Assembly: GCF_000717025.1 (NCBI RefSeq)
Contig: NZ_JNXG01000021.1
Coordinates: forward strand, 138,393-202,392
From: Streptomyces atroolivaceus
Lineage (GTDB): Bacteria; Actinomycetota; Actinomycetes; Streptomycetales; Streptomycetaceae
Reading direction: 5' to 3'
DNA: 64,000 nucleotides
In this document: positions 25,855 to 34,929 of the stretch, one piece after another
Position numbering within the stretch: position 1 is the first letter of the stretch
How the letters are laid out: every line of letters starts with the position of its first letter
The notes under the pieces: model-generated
Databases searched by the model: none
Told to the model about the DNA's origin: nothing
What the model saw: only the letters and a program-made list of their open reading frames with translations
Program-made: the position numbers and the translations under genes

Positions 25855-25894
25855 GCCCGGGGCCGCACGGTGTTCACACCGTGCGGCCCCGGGC
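25855..25894 (+). terminator. Rho-independent terminator of etfBA
   Basis: Perfect 18-bp arms (25855-25872, 25877-25894), TTCA loop and a TCTTTC tail. Confidence 0.92.
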
Positions 25895-25956
25895 TCTTTC
25901 CGATCACCATTGACGCAGACCCGGGAGGCTTATAACTTCGCTATGCGGATGAAAGA

Positions 25957-25971
25957 TTCCGGGAAGCGGAA
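25957..25971. promoter_or_regulatory. Dyad TTCCG-GGAAG-CGGAA before the DUF6986 gene
   Basis: A 5-bp inverted repeat 25 bp before the start codon, downstream of TTGACG (25910) and TATAAC (25931), which form a plausible promoter with a short 15-bp spacer. The shape is reminiscent of IclR-family operators, but no such regulator is nearby. Confidence 0.4.
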
Positions 25972-25995
25972 ACAGTAGCACTGGAGGGTACGGTC

Positions 25996-27294
25996 ATGGG
26001 TCAGCAGGAGAAGGTGGCGACGAGCCTCACCGGCGCGGTCGGCGAGGAGATCAGCGCCTCCCTCATGTCGGTGGACGCCGAGCTCGCCCGCCGCTACCCG
26101 GGGGACCCCGGCACACGCCAGCCGGTCCACACCGTCTACGTGCCCGCCGACGGCTTCACCTCCACCACACTCCGCACCTGGGGCGACCAGGCGCTTGCGT
26201 CGCTCGACGAGCACGCCCCCGACGCCGCCGCGCTCGCCTCGGTCCTGGGGATCCCGCAGGAACTCGCGGAGCCCGTCCACGACCGCGTACGGGCCAAGCT
26301 GCGGCGCGAGCCGGTCGAGGACCTGCGCATCGACTTCGAGGACGGCTACGGGCCGCGCCCGGACTCCGAGGAGGACGAGGCCGCCGCCCGCGCGGCGCGT
26401 CTGGTCGCCGAGGCCTACGGCGACGGCACCGCGGCCCCCTACATGGGCATCCGGATGAAGTGCATGGAAGCCGCCGTGCGCGACCGGGGCATCCGCACCA
26501 CGGACATCTTCCTCACCGGCCTGATGCGGGCCGGAGGCCTCCCCGAGGGGCTCGTCCTGACGCTGCCCAAGGTGACGTATCCCGAGCAGGTCACCGCCTT
26601 CGTGCGGCTGCTCGAGGCCTTCGAGGAGAGCCACGGTCTGCCCTCCGGGCGCCTCGGTTTCGAGATCCAGATCGAGACCAGCCAGTCCATCCTGGCGGCG
26701 GACGGCACCGCCGCCGTGGCCCGCATGATCGACGCCGCCCGGGGCAGGGCGACCGGTCTGCACTACGGGACCTTCGACTACAGCGCCTGCGTCGGGGTGA
26801 GCCCGGCCTACCAGGCCAGCGACCATCCGGCCGCCGACCACGCCAAGGCCGTCATGCAGGTCGCCGCCGCGGGCACCGGCGTGCGGGTCTGCGACGGGTC
26901 CACGAACGTGCTCCCGGTCGGTCCGGCCCAGCAGGTCCACGACGCCTGGCGCCTCCACTACGGCCTCACCCGCCGCGCTCTGGCCCGTGCGTACTACCAG
27001 GGCTGGGACATGCACCCCGGTCATCTGCCCACCCGCTACGCCGCCGTCTACGCCTTCTACCGCGAGGGCCTCGGCCAGGCCGCGTCCCGGCTCGCCGCCT
27101 ACGTGGCCAAGGCCGGCGGAGACGTCATGGACGAGCCCGCCACCGCGAAGGCGCTCAGCGGCTACCTGCTCCGCGGCATCGACTGCGGGGCCCTGGACAC
27201 CGCGGAGGTCGCCGGGCTCACCGGTCTGACCCGCGCGGACCTGGACGCCTTCGCCTCACCCCGCCGCGGCGGGCTGACCGTGACGGCCCCGTAG
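25996..27294 (+). CDS. DUF6986 / HpcH-HpaI aldolase-citrate lyase superfamily protein
   Basis: A 432-residue TIM-barrel protein related to CitE, malate synthase-like and HpcH lyases. RIDFEDGYGPRP and GFEIQIETSQSIL hold the acidic metal-binding residues typical of the superfamily. HYGTFDYSACVGVSP and LPVGPAQQVHDAWRLHYG follow. It probably cleaves or forms a C-C bond next to a carboxylate; the substrate is unknown. GGAGGG precedes the ATG. It converges on the LacI gene with 4 bp between stops. Confidence 0.88.
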   Translation: MGQQEKVATSLTGAVGEEISASLMSVDAELARRYPGDPGTRQPVHTVYVPADGFTSTTLRTWGDQALASLDEHAPDAAALASVLGIPQELAEPVHDRVRAKLRREPVEDLRIDFEDGYGPRPDSEEDEAAARAARLVAEAYGDGTAAPYMGIRMKCMEAAVRDRGIRTTDIFLTGLMRAGGLPEGLVLTLPKVTYPEQVTAFVRLLEAFEESHGLPSGRLGFEIQIETSQSILAADGTAAVARMIDAARGRATGLHYGTFDYSACVGVSPAYQASDHPAADHAKAVMQVAAAGTGVRVCDGSTNVLPVGPAQQVHDAWRLHYGLTRRALARAYYQGWDMHPGHLPTRYAAVYAFYREGLGQAASRLAAYVAKAGGDVMDEPATAKALSGYLLRGIDCGALDTAEVAGLTGLTRADLDAFASPRRGGLTVTAP

Positions 27295-27298
27295 GCGT

Positions 27299-28327
27299 TC
27301 ACTCGGGCGGGAGCTCCCCCGAACCGCGGGGGATGAGCCGGGTCGGGAGCTCCACCCTGGCAGGGGCGTGTGCGGCGCCGTCCAGGCGGCGGAACAGGTG
27401 CTCCGCCGCGGTGCGGCCGACCGCTGCGGCGTCCTGCGAGATCACCGTGATGCCGAGCAGGTCGGCCAGCTCGATGTCGTCGAAGCCCACCAGGGCGATC
27501 CTGCGGTCGCATTCGGCGAGGACGCGGACGGCGGTGACCGTCACCCGGTTGTTGCCCGCGAAGAGTGCGGTCACCGCCTCGGGGCCGGTCAGCATGGCCT
27601 CGGCCGCGGCCCGGACCCGGGCCGGGTCCGTCGGGCCCAGGGACACCCAGGCGTCCTCGACCTCGATCCCGGCATCGGCCAGCGCCGCGTGATACCCGCG
27701 CAGTCGTTCCGTGGCGGTGTGGATCCGCGGCTGGTCGCCGATGAAGCCGATCCTGCGGTGGCCGTGCGCGACGAGGTGGGCGACGCCCGCGCGTGCTCCG
27801 CCGAAGCTGTCCGAAAGGACCATGTCCGCGTCGACCCGGCCCGCCGGGCGGTCGACGAACACGGTGGCGATGCCCGCCTTCATCTCGGGTTCCAGATAGC
27901 GGTGGTCGTCGCCGGCCGGGATCACGATGAGGCCGTCCACCCGGCGGGCGCAGAGAGCGAGGACGAGTTCCTGCTCGCGTTCCGGATCCTCGGCGCTCGA
28001 GCCGTTGATGAGCAGGGCGCCGTGAGCGCGGGCCACTTCCTCCACGGCACGGCTGAGCGGGCCGTAGAAAGGGTCGGCCAGGTCTTCCAGCACCAGGCCG
28101 ATGGACGCGGTGCGGCCCTTGCGCAGGACTCGCGCGCTGTCGTTCCGGCGGAAGCCGAGCGCCTCGATCGCCTCCTGGACCCGCCGCTCGGTGTCGGGGG
28201 TGACCCCGGGCTCGCTGTTGACCACGCGTGAGACCGTCTTGAGCCCCACTCCGGCACGGGCTGCCACGTCCTTCATGGTCGGCCTGTTGCCGTAGCGGGA
28301 CTCGGAATGGCGGGCGGTCTCGGCCAC
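27299..28327 (-). CDS. LacI-family transcriptional regulator
   Basis: A 342-residue sugar-responsive repressor. MKDVAARAGVGLKTVSRVVN is the DNA-binding helix-turn-helix with hinge, and residues ~75-335 are the periplasmic-binding-protein-like effector domain (IGLVLEDLADPFYG, FVDRPAGRVDADMV, VGFDDIELADLLG). GTG 28327 has AGGA 9 nt upstream and leaves a short tail before the HTH. A perfect LacI-type operator lies 94 bp upstream, between this gene and the divergent ROK kinase gene. Confidence 0.93.
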   Translation of the reverse strand: MAETARHSESRYGNRPTMKDVAARAGVGLKTVSRVVNSEPGVTPDTERRVQEAIEALGFRRNDSARVLRKGRTASIGLVLEDLADPFYGPLSRAVEEVARAHGALLINGSSAEDPEREQELVLALCARRVDGLIVIPAGDDHRYLEPEMKAGIATVFVDRPAGRVDADMVLSDSFGGARAGVAHLVAHGHRRIGFIGDQPRIHTATERLRGYHAALADAGIEVEDAWVSLGPTDPARVRAAAEAMLTGPEAVTALFAGNNRVTVTAVRVLAECDRRIALVGFDDIELADLLGITVISQDAAAVGRTAAEHLFRRLDGAAHAPARVELPTRLIPRGSGELPPE

Positions 28328-28420
28328 GGTGCGCTGTCCTGTCGTCGGGAACGGAAGATTCCGGCCTCCGGCGCTGGTGCCGGGGGAGGCCGGATGCTGT
28401 GGCGTCGAGCATAGGCCCTG

Positions 28421-28432
28421 GACAACGTTGTC
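28421..28432. promoter_or_regulatory. Perfect LacI-type operator GACAACGTTGTC
   Basis: A 12-bp palindrome with the central CG typical of LacI/GalR sites. With flanks it is TGGACAACGTTGTCAA, one base from a 16-bp palindrome. Its place between the divergent LacI and ROK kinase genes suggests control of both. Confidence 0.8.
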
Positions 28433-28509
28433 AAGAGAATGGAGACTGGGTGGACCATCTGACGCAAGACGCAGGTCCTGCGCCTCACCCCCTCCGGAGA
28501 GTCCCACCG

Positions 28510-29481
28510 ATGCATACCGACCTCGTCGCCGCGCTCGATATCGGCGGCACCAAGATCGCCGGGGCGCTGGTGGACGGCGGCGGATCACTCCTCGTACGGG
28601 CACAGCGTCCGACGCCCGCCCGCGAGGGAGCCGAGGCGGTGATGGGTGCGGTGAGCGATGTCCTGGCCCAGCTGACGGCCTCTCCGCTCTGGCACCGGGT
28701 CCGGGCGGTCGGCATCGGCAGCGCGGGACCCGTGGACGCCTCGGCCGGCACGGTCAGCCCGGTCAACGTCCCGGGCTGGCGCGGCTTCCCGCTGGTGGAC
28801 CGGGTGACCGCGGCGACCGGCGGGCTGCCGGTCGTACTCGTCGGTGACGGGGTCGCCATGACGGCGGCCGAGCACTGGCTGGGCGCCGCCCGGGGATATG
28901 ACAACGCGCTCTGCATGGTCGTCTCCACCGGCGTCGGCGGAGGCCTCGTACTCGGTGGGAAGCTGCACCCGGGCCCCTCGGGAAACGCCGGTCACATCGG
29001 TCACATCAGCGTCGACCTGGACGGCGACCTCTGCCCATGTGGCGCGCGCGGATGCGTGGAACGCCTCGCGAGCGGGCCGAACATCGCCCGGCGGGCCCTG
29101 GAGAACGGCTGGCGCCCCGGCCCGGACGGTGACGCGACCGCAGCCGCGGTGGCCGCCGCCGCGCTGGCCGGAGACCCGGTGGCCGCCGCCTCCTTCGAGC
29201 GGGCCGCCCAGGCGCTCGCCGCCGGGATCGCCGCCACCGCCACTCTGACCGACATCGACATAGCCGTCATCGGGGGAGGAGTGGCCGGCGCGGGTGAGGT
29301 GCTCTTCGCGCCCCTGCGCCGATCCCTGCGCGACTACGCCACGCTCTCCTTCGTCCAGGGCCTCACCGTGACCTCCGCGGTGATGGGTACCGACGCGGGC
29401 CTGGTCGGCGCGGCGGCCGCGGCATCGACGATCCGTCGCGGCGCCTCGAACGGCGTGCGGGCCGTAGCGACCACCCCCTAG
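28510..29481 (+). CDS. ROK-family sugar kinase
   Basis: A 323-residue ATP-dependent kinase of the glucokinase/fructokinase/ManNAc kinase type. DIGGTKIAGALVDGG is the phosphate loop. GNAGHIGHISVD and CPCGARGCVERLASG form the ROK signature with the zinc site (His, three Cys). Unlike ROK repressors there is no N-terminal HTH. The sugar cannot be read. The operator at 28421 and the divergent LacI gene point to induction by its substrate or precursor. Confidence 0.92.
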   Translation: MHTDLVAALDIGGTKIAGALVDGGGSLLVRAQRPTPAREGAEAVMGAVSDVLAQLTASPLWHRVRAVGIGSAGPVDASAGTVSPVNVPGWRGFPLVDRVTAATGGLPVVLVGDGVAMTAAEHWLGAARGYDNALCMVVSTGVGGGLVLGGKLHPGPSGNAGHIGHISVDLDGDLCPCGARGCVERLASGPNIARRALENGWRPGPDGDATAAAVAAAALAGDPVAAASFERAAQALAAGIAATATLTDIDIAVIGGGVAGAGEVLFAPLRRSLRDYATLSFVQGLTVTSAVMGTDAGLVGAAAAASTIRRGASNGVRAVATTP

Positions 29482-29483
29482 GT

Positions 29484-29675
29484 TCACGGACCGGCGGACC
29501 GGCGGCCCCGGTCCGTCGGCTGGTGGGGCACCACCACGAGGAAGGCGTCCCGTTCCAGGTCCATCACGACCTCGGCGGCCACGCCCTCCCCGCGGCGGGC
29601 AGCCGCGAACTCCTCCGCGGGCCGACTGCCCCGAGGCCCTCCCGCGGGAAACTGCTCGAGTACCGTGCGGCGCAT
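29484..29675 (-). CDS. Small hypothetical protein, 63 aa
   Basis: A short protein, MRRTVLEQFPAGGPRGSRPA and onward, with a hydrophobic strand DAFLVVVP near the end. GAGGGGGG precedes the ATG, and third-position GC is high. It resembles short Streptomyces proteins of unknown function and converges on the ROK kinase with 2 bp between stops. Confidence 0.55.
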   Translation of the reverse strand: MRRTVLEQFPAGGPRGSRPAEEFAAARRGEGVAAEVVMDLERDAFLVVVPHQPTDRGRRSAGP

Positions 29676-29869
29676 CGCGCCCCCCTCGTCGTTCCGGTGA
29701 CTGCCCGCTCCAACGACGTCCGGCCGTCCTTCGTCACGCCGGTGCGACCGCTCGGAGTCGTGGGGCCGGGCCCCCGGCGGCCTCGCCGGCGCAACCGCGT
29801 CACCCCAGCGGGGTTTCCGGAGCGGGGTGTTGCGGGCAAGCCACAGGGGGCTACGGAAGAGGGGGACCC

Positions 29870-30913
29870 GTGATCGTCTGGATCAACGGTGCGTTCAGTG
29901 CGGGCAAAACCAGCGCCGCGTGCGAACTGATCGATCTGATCCCGAACAGCACCTTCTACGACCCGGAGCTGATCGGCGGGGGACTGCGACGGCTGCTGCC
30001 CCAGAAGAAGCTCGCCGAGGTGACCGACTTCCAGGACCTGCCGATATGGCGGCGCATGGTCGTCGATACCGCCGCGGCGCTCCTCGCCGAACTCTCCGGG
30101 ACGCTGGTGGTTCCGATGACACTGCTGAGGCAGGACTACCGCGACGAGATCTTCGGAGGGCTCGCCTCCCGGCGCATACCGGTACGCCATGTACTGCTCT
30201 CACCTGAGGAAACGATCCTGCGCCAACGGATCGCCCAGCGTGAGGAGTTCGCGGACGACCCGGAGCACAGTGAGCGGATCCGGCAGTGGTCGTACGAGCA
30301 CATCGAGCCCTACCGGGCGGCGCTCGGGTGGATCTCCGCGGACGCCCACACGATCGACACCAGCGCGCTCACCCCGTACGAGACGGCCGAGCGGATCGCC
30401 GAAGCACTGCGCACCGGTGCGGCCGCGGAGTGCGGGATCGTCCAGACCCCCGAGCCGCGTGCGGAGACGGTCGCGTCGGGGGTGCTGCTCTTCGACGAGC
30501 AGGACCGGGTGCTGCTCGTCGACCCCACCTACAAGCCCGGCTGGGAGTTCCCCGGCGGTGTGGTGGAGCCCGGGGAGGCCCCGGCACAGGCGGGGATACG
30601 GGAGGTCGCCGAGGAGCTGGGGCTCCGCCTGCACCGCGTGCCGGAGCTACTGGTGGTGGACTGGGAGGCGCCGAAGCCGCCCGCGTACGGGGGGCTGCGC
30701 TTCCTGTTCGACGGCGGCCGGCTGCGTGGCGAGGAGGCCGCACGGCTGCTGCTGCCCGGTTCGGAACTGCGCGGCTGGCGGTTCGTCACCGAGGAGGAGG
30801 CATCCGGCATGCTCCCGCCGACCCGCTTCGAGCGGCTCCGCTGGGCGCTGCGCGCCCGCGAGCGGTCCACCGTGCTGAATCTGGAGGCCGGGGTGCCGGT
30901 GGGCGGACCGTAG
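29870..30913 (+). CDS. TmrB-like P-loop kinase fused to a Nudix hydrolase
   Basis: A 347-residue two-domain protein. Residues 1-~185 resemble TmrB and related small-molecule kinases: Walker A GAFSAGKTS (7-15), FYDPELIGGGLRRLL, then LVVPMTLLRQDYRDEI. Residues ~200-330 are a Nudix domain whose box is complete (G230-X5-E236-X7-REVAEELG), so it should cleave a nucleoside-diphosphate linkage. TmrB in Bacillus gives tunicamycin tolerance, and tunicamycin contains uridine, so detoxifying a nucleotide-like molecule is conceivable. GTG 29870 lies after a GGGGGA stretch. No frameshift is seen at the junction. Confidence 0.85.
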   Translation: MIVWINGAFSAGKTSAACELIDLIPNSTFYDPELIGGGLRRLLPQKKLAEVTDFQDLPIWRRMVVDTAAALLAELSGTLVVPMTLLRQDYRDEIFGGLASRRIPVRHVLLSPEETILRQRIAQREEFADDPEHSERIRQWSYEHIEPYRAALGWISADAHTIDTSALTPYETAERIAEALRTGAAAECGIVQTPEPRAETVASGVLLFDEQDRVLLVDPTYKPGWEFPGGVVEPGEAPAQAGIREVAEELGLRLHRVPELLVVDWEAPKPPAYGGLRFLFDGGRLRGEEAARLLLPGSELRGWRFVTEEEASGMLPPTRFERLRWALRARERSTVLNLEAGVPVGGP

Positions 30914-30915
30914 CC

Positions 30916-30954
30916 TCCTGGGGGCCACCGATCACCGGGCGGCGGCCCCCAGGA
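30916..30954. terminator. Bidirectional hairpin between the fusion gene and the MBL gene
   Basis: 11-bp perfect arms (30916-30926, 30944-30954) with a 17-base loop that contains the stop codon of the minus-strand gene. It begins right after the plus-strand stop. Confidence 0.65.
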
Positions 30955-31612
30955 CGGCCGCCGTGTCGACGGTGAGCGGATCACCGTGGCCGAAGCAGGC
31001 GACCCGAGGGCCGAGAGCGGCCAGCCGGCGGAAGGACTCCCGGGCCTGCGCGTGGTCGGTGTTGAACACTCCCAGCATCACCCTGCCCACCCCGGCCACG
31101 GCGTCGCCGGTGAACAGCACGTCCTGGCGGGGCAGATGGACGCCGATGGAGCCCGGGGTGTGCCCGGGGGAGTGCACCACCCGGGCGCCACCCCCGAACG
31201 GGAGCTCGTCGCCGTCCTCCAGCTCCCGGTCGACCCGGGTGGGCGGCGCCTCGGGGACCGTCAGCGCATGGGTGTAGAGGGGCCGCTCCCAGTCGTGAAG
31301 GACGGGATCGGGCACGGGTTCCTCACCCCGGACGGCCGGTGCGTCCAGCCGGTGCGCCAGGATCCGGGCGCCATGTCTGTCCGCGAGTTCCTGCGCGGCG
31401 CCGTAGTGGTCCCGGTGGCCGTGGGTGAGGACGATCCGCCGGATTCCGGCCGGGTCCAGACCGAGCCGGCGCACGCCTTCCTCGATGGCGGCCGCCGCGT
31501 GCGCGTCACCGGCGTCGATCAGGGTCAGTTCCGTGCCGTCGCGCCAGAGGTATGCCTGGCCGATGGGGAAGCGGAACATGTGCAGCTGCGGGAGTACCTC
31601 GACACAGTCCAT
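30932..31612 (-). CDS. Metallo-beta-lactamase-fold hydrolase
   Basis: A 226-residue cytoplasmic zinc hydrolase. LTHGHRDHYGA is the HxHxDH metal motif, HSPGHTPGSIGV the next His, and LFTGDAV the bridging Asp, with FGHGDP near the C-terminus giving the last His. Such proteins are often glyoxalase II-like or lactonases. The substrate is unknown. Confidence 0.9.
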   Translation of the reverse strand: MDCVEVLPQLHMFRFPIGQAYLWRDGTELTLIDAGDAHAAAAIEEGVRRLGLDPAGIRRIVLTHGHRDHYGAAQELADRHGARILAHRLDAPAVRGEEPVPDPVLHDWERPLYTHALTVPEAPPTRVDRELEDGDELPFGGGARVVHSPGHTPGSIGVHLPRQDVLFTGDAVAGVGRVMLGVFNTDHAQARESFRRLAALGPRVACFGHGDPLTVDTAAVLGAAAR

Positions 31613-31767
31613 ACGGCGAACGTACGAATTCCGGGGCGTGGCCGCCGGGAGATCTGCTCCGGGCGACTTCGCTCAGCGCGTACTCCGCGGTCCGCGCGGG
31701 CCACACGGTCGCGAGAAGGGCGGTATGGGGCAGGCGGTCTCCGACAGGGGAAAAGCCGGTGTTCCAA

Positions 31768-31965
31768 CCCGTGGCCCTGCTGGACGCGGTCACCTTCCTG
31801 CTCGCTGCCATGGCCTTCACCCTCATACGCGTGTCAGAGCCCGCGCCCCGCCCGGCTGAGACCCGGCGGTGGAGCGCCCAGGCCGCCGAGGGAATCCGGT
31901 TTCCGCGACATCACCCGGTTCTCCGACGCCTGGCGTGGGCCGGGGCTGCGACGATCGGCGATCGG
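31768..31965 (+). pseudogene. Remnant of an MFS transporter
   Basis: About 66 codons (PVALLDAVTFLLAAMAFTLI, then RVSEPAPRPAETRRW and HHPVLRRLAWAG) match the middle of an MFS-type drug exporter: a transmembrane helix, the cytoplasmic central loop and the start of the next helix. Nothing recognisable of the other ~350 residues is found on either side, and no start signal fits. Together with 31613-31767, which has no gene, it is read as a decay relic. Confidence 0.6.
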
Positions 31966-32042
31966 CGCGTGAGGCAGGCGTGGAAGTCCCCCCAGAACTT
32001 GGACCACACGGCCGATGAACAGTCCTTCACCGCGTACGACGT

Positions 32043-32086
32043 GTCCGCCCTGTCGCCGGGTGACGGACACCGGCGACAGGGCGGAC
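32043..32086 (-). terminator. Hairpin after the M20 peptidase gene
   Basis: Perfect 17-bp arms (32043-32059, 32070-32086) with a 10-base loop, 19 bp past the minus-strand stop at 32105. Confidence 0.8.
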
Positions 32087-32104
32087 GTCCGGCCGTGCGG
32101 CCCC

Positions 32105-33469
32105 TCAGCCCTTCTTGGACTCCGCGTAGTTCCGAAGGAACAGCGCCTCGGCGACCGAGAGCCGCTCGAGCTCCTCGGGGGACACGCTCTCGTTGACCGC
32201 GTGGATCTGCGCCTCGGGCTCGCTCAGCCCGATGAGGAGGATCTCCGCCTGCGGGTACAGCGCGGCCAGGGTGTTGCAGAGCGGGATGGAGCCGCCCATG
32301 CCGGAGGCCTGCATCTCCTCACCCGGGTAGGCGAGCCGCATGGCCTCGGCCATCGACGTGTAGGCGGGACTGGTGATGTCGGCGCGGAACGGCTGCCCCT
32401 GCCCCACCTGTTCGACGGTCACCCGCGCGCCCCAGGGCGCGTGCGACTCGAGGTGGGCGGTCAGGAGCCTCGTCGCCTCGGCCGCGTCCTGACCCGGAGG
32501 TACCCGCAGACTGATCTGCGCCCGGGCGCTCGCCTGCAGCGACGGGGTGGCGCCGACGACCGGCGGGCAGTCGATGCCGATGACCGTGACCGCGGGCCGC
32601 GCCCAGATGCGGTCGGCGACCGTGCCCGTGCCGATGAGCCCCACACCGTCGAGGACCTTGGCGTCCTGGCGGAACTCGTCCTCCGGATACTGCAGTCCGT
32701 CCCACTCCGCGTCGCCCGTGAGCCCGTCGACCGTCGTCGTGCCGTCCTCGGCGCGGAGGGACGCCAGGAGCTGGATCATGGCCGCGAGGGCGTCCGGGGC
32801 GGCACCGCCGAACTGCCCCGAGTGCAGGTTCCCTTCGAGGGTGTCCAGCTGAACCCGCAACATGGTCATACCCCGCAGCGTGGCGGTGACGGTGGGCAGC
32901 CCGACGCGGAAGTTGCCGGTGTCACCGATGACGATCGTGTCGGCGGCCAGCAGCTCCGGGTGCGCCTCGGCGTACTGTTCGAGGCCGCCGGTCCCCTGCT
33001 CCTCCGAGCCCTCCGCGATCACCTTGACCGAGACCGGGACGCCGCCGTTCGCCTTCAGGGCGCGCAGCGCGAGCAGGTGCATGATGAATCCGCCCTTGCA
33101 GTCCGCGGCCCCGCGGCCGAACCAGCGGCCGTCGCGCTCCGTCAGCTCGAACGGCGGGGAGATCCAGGCGGCCTCGTCCAGTGGCGGCTGCACGTCGTAG
33201 TGCGCGTAGAGCAGCACTGTGGGGGCGCCGGCCGGGCCGGGCAGGTACCCGTACACCGACTGGGTCCCGTCGGGGGTGTCGAGCAGGGCGACGTCCTGGA
33301 AGTCCTCCGCGCGCAGCGCGTCGGCGACCCAGCCGGCCGCCGCCTCGCACTCGCTCCTGGGGAACTGCGCGGGGTCCGCCACCGACCGGAAGGCCACCAG
33401 CTCGGCGAGCTCCGCCTTCGCACGGGGCATCAGCGCGGCGACGGTCTCGGAAATCGGACGGGCGGTCAT
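32105..33469 (-). CDS. M20-family dipeptidase/deacylase
   Basis: A 454-residue cytoplasmic di-zinc hydrolase. LLYAHYDVQPP holds the first His and catalytic Asp, GRGAADCKGG the bridging Asp, and EGSEEQGTGG the general-base Glu with the next ligand. A lid domain (~200-350) contains TLEGNLHSGQFGG. ATG 33469 has GAGGAG 7 nt upstream. Members cleave dipeptides or related amides. It is divergent from the flavoprotein gene at 33664. Confidence 0.92.
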   Translation of the reverse strand: MTARPISETVAALMPRAKAELAELVAFRSVADPAQFPRSECEAAAGWVADALRAEDFQDVALLDTPDGTQSVYGYLPGPAGAPTVLLYAHYDVQPPLDEAAWISPPFELTERDGRWFGRGAADCKGGFIMHLLALRALKANGGVPVSVKVIAEGSEEQGTGGLEQYAEAHPELLAADTIVIGDTGNFRVGLPTVTATLRGMTMLRVQLDTLEGNLHSGQFGGAAPDALAAMIQLLASLRAEDGTTTVDGLTGDAEWDGLQYPEDEFRQDAKVLDGVGLIGTGTVADRIWARPAVTVIGIDCPPVVGATPSLQASARAQISLRVPPGQDAAEATRLLTAHLESHAPWGARVTVEQVGQGQPFRADITSPAYTSMAEAMRLAYPGEEMQASGMGGSIPLCNTLAALYPQAEILLIGLSEPEAQIHAVNESVSPEELERLSVAEALFLRNYAESKKG

Positions 33470-33663
33470 GGGCACGCTCCTCGTGGGTGCGACGTTAGGA
33501 CTATGGCGCGGTTGTGACGCGGCCGGCGGCGACGCCGTGGATGCGGCGTTGCGTGTACGACGAATTCATGGCTGATCCTCCCACAGCGGAGTTCGGCCGC
33601 GGCGCGCCGTAGGATGCCGTGAGCAGTCGGGGCCACTGGTCGGATCGGGAGCAGAAGCACATC

Positions 33664-34929
33664 GTGAGCAGCGAGAACGCAGACGCCGGACGTGAGCCGG
33701 ATGAGTCGTCGTCGGTACCGCAGGAGTCCTCGGTATGGGACGTCGTCGTGGTCGGCGCCGGGCCGGCCGGAGCTTCCGCGGCGTACGCGGCGGCCGTCGC
33801 AGGCCGTCGGGTGCTGTTGCTGGAGAAGGCGGACATCCCCCGCTACAAGACGTGCGGCGGCGGAATCATCGGGTTCTCGCGGGATTCCCTGCCTCCTGGC
33901 TTCGAACTGCCCCTGAAGGACCGGATCCATGCGGTCACCTTCTCGCTCAACGGGAGGCTGTCGCGCACCCGCAGGTCCAAGCGCATGCTCTTCGGGCTCA
34001 TCAACCGTCCGGAGTTCGACGCCGGTCTGGTGGAGGAGGCGCAGAAGGCGGGTGCCGAGCTGCGCACGGGTGCGACGGTGACGCGGGTGGAGCAGCACGG
34101 CACCGCAGTGCCCGACCGGCGCACGGTGGCCGTGGTGCTGGCCGGCGGTGAGACGGTGCTCGCCCGGGCCGTCGTCGGCGCGGACGGCAGTGCCGGCCGT
34201 ATAGGGGCTCATGTCGGCGTGAAGCTCGACCAGGTGGACCTCGGACTCGAGGCCGAGATCCCTGTCCCGGAGACGGTCGCCGAGGACTGGGCGGGCCGGG
34301 TGCTCATCGACTGGGGTCCGATGCCCGGGAGTTACGGCTGGGTGTTCCCGAAGGGCGACACCCTGACCGTGGGTGTGATCTCGGCGCGCGGGGACGGCGC
34401 GGGGACGAAGCGGTATCTGGAGGACTTCGTCGGCAGGCTGGGCCTTGCCGGGTTCGAGCCGACGATCTCCTCGGGCCATCTGACCCGGTGCCGCAGCGAC
34501 GACTCGCCGCTCTCCCGCGGGCGGGTGGTGGTCTGCGGCGACGCGGCAGGGCTGCTGGAACCCTGGACCAGGGAGGGCATCTCCTTCGCCCTGCGGTCCG
34601 GGCGTCTCGCGGGTGAATGGGCGGTGCGGATCGCGGAGTCGCACGACGCGGTCGACGCACGGCGGCAGGCGCTCAACTACGCGTTCGCCATCAAGGCGGG
34701 GCTGGGCGTGGAGATGAGCGTAGGACGCCGCATGCTCAAGCTGTTCGAGCGGCGCCCCGGACTCCTGCACGCGGTCCTGACGGGCTTCCGGCCTGCGTGG
34801 AACGCGTTCGCGGGCATCACCCGGGGGACGACGTCGCTGGCCGAGCTGGTCCGCTCGCACCCGCTGGCGCAGCGGGCGCTGCACGTGATGGACCGCCAGG
34901 GGACGGACCGGGTCAGCTCACGACCGTGA
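33664..34929 (+). CDS. Geranylgeranyl-reductase-family FAD oxidoreductase
   Basis: A 421-residue flavoprotein. VVVVGAGPAGASAAYAAA is the FAD-binding GxGxxG, RYKTCGGGI the PxxYxWC-like family motif, ARAVVGADGSAGRIG the second FAD motif, and VCGDAAGLLEPWTREGI the GD motif. Such enzymes saturate polyprenyl chains, for example of menaquinone or archaeal-type lipids. GTG 33664 gives the compact N-terminus; GTG 33619, with AGGA 4 nt upstream, would add 15 residues. The 3' end overlaps the convergent nitroreductase-type gene by 17 bp. Confidence 0.88.
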   Translation: MSSENADAGREPDESSSVPQESSVWDVVVVGAGPAGASAAYAAAVAGRRVLLLEKADIPRYKTCGGGIIGFSRDSLPPGFELPLKDRIHAVTFSLNGRLSRTRRSKRMLFGLINRPEFDAGLVEEAQKAGAELRTGATVTRVEQHGTAVPDRRTVAVVLAGGETVLARAVVGADGSAGRIGAHVGVKLDQVDLGLEAEIPVPETVAEDWAGRVLIDWGPMPGSYGWVFPKGDTLTVGVISARGDGAGTKRYLEDFVGRLGLAGFEPTISSGHLTRCRSDDSPLSRGRVVVCGDAAGLLEPWTREGISFALRSGRLAGEWAVRIAESHDAVDARRQALNYAFAIKAGLGVEMSVGRRMLKLFERRPGLLHAVLTGFRPAWNAFAGITRGTTSLAELVRSHPLAQRALHVMDRQGTDRVSSRP

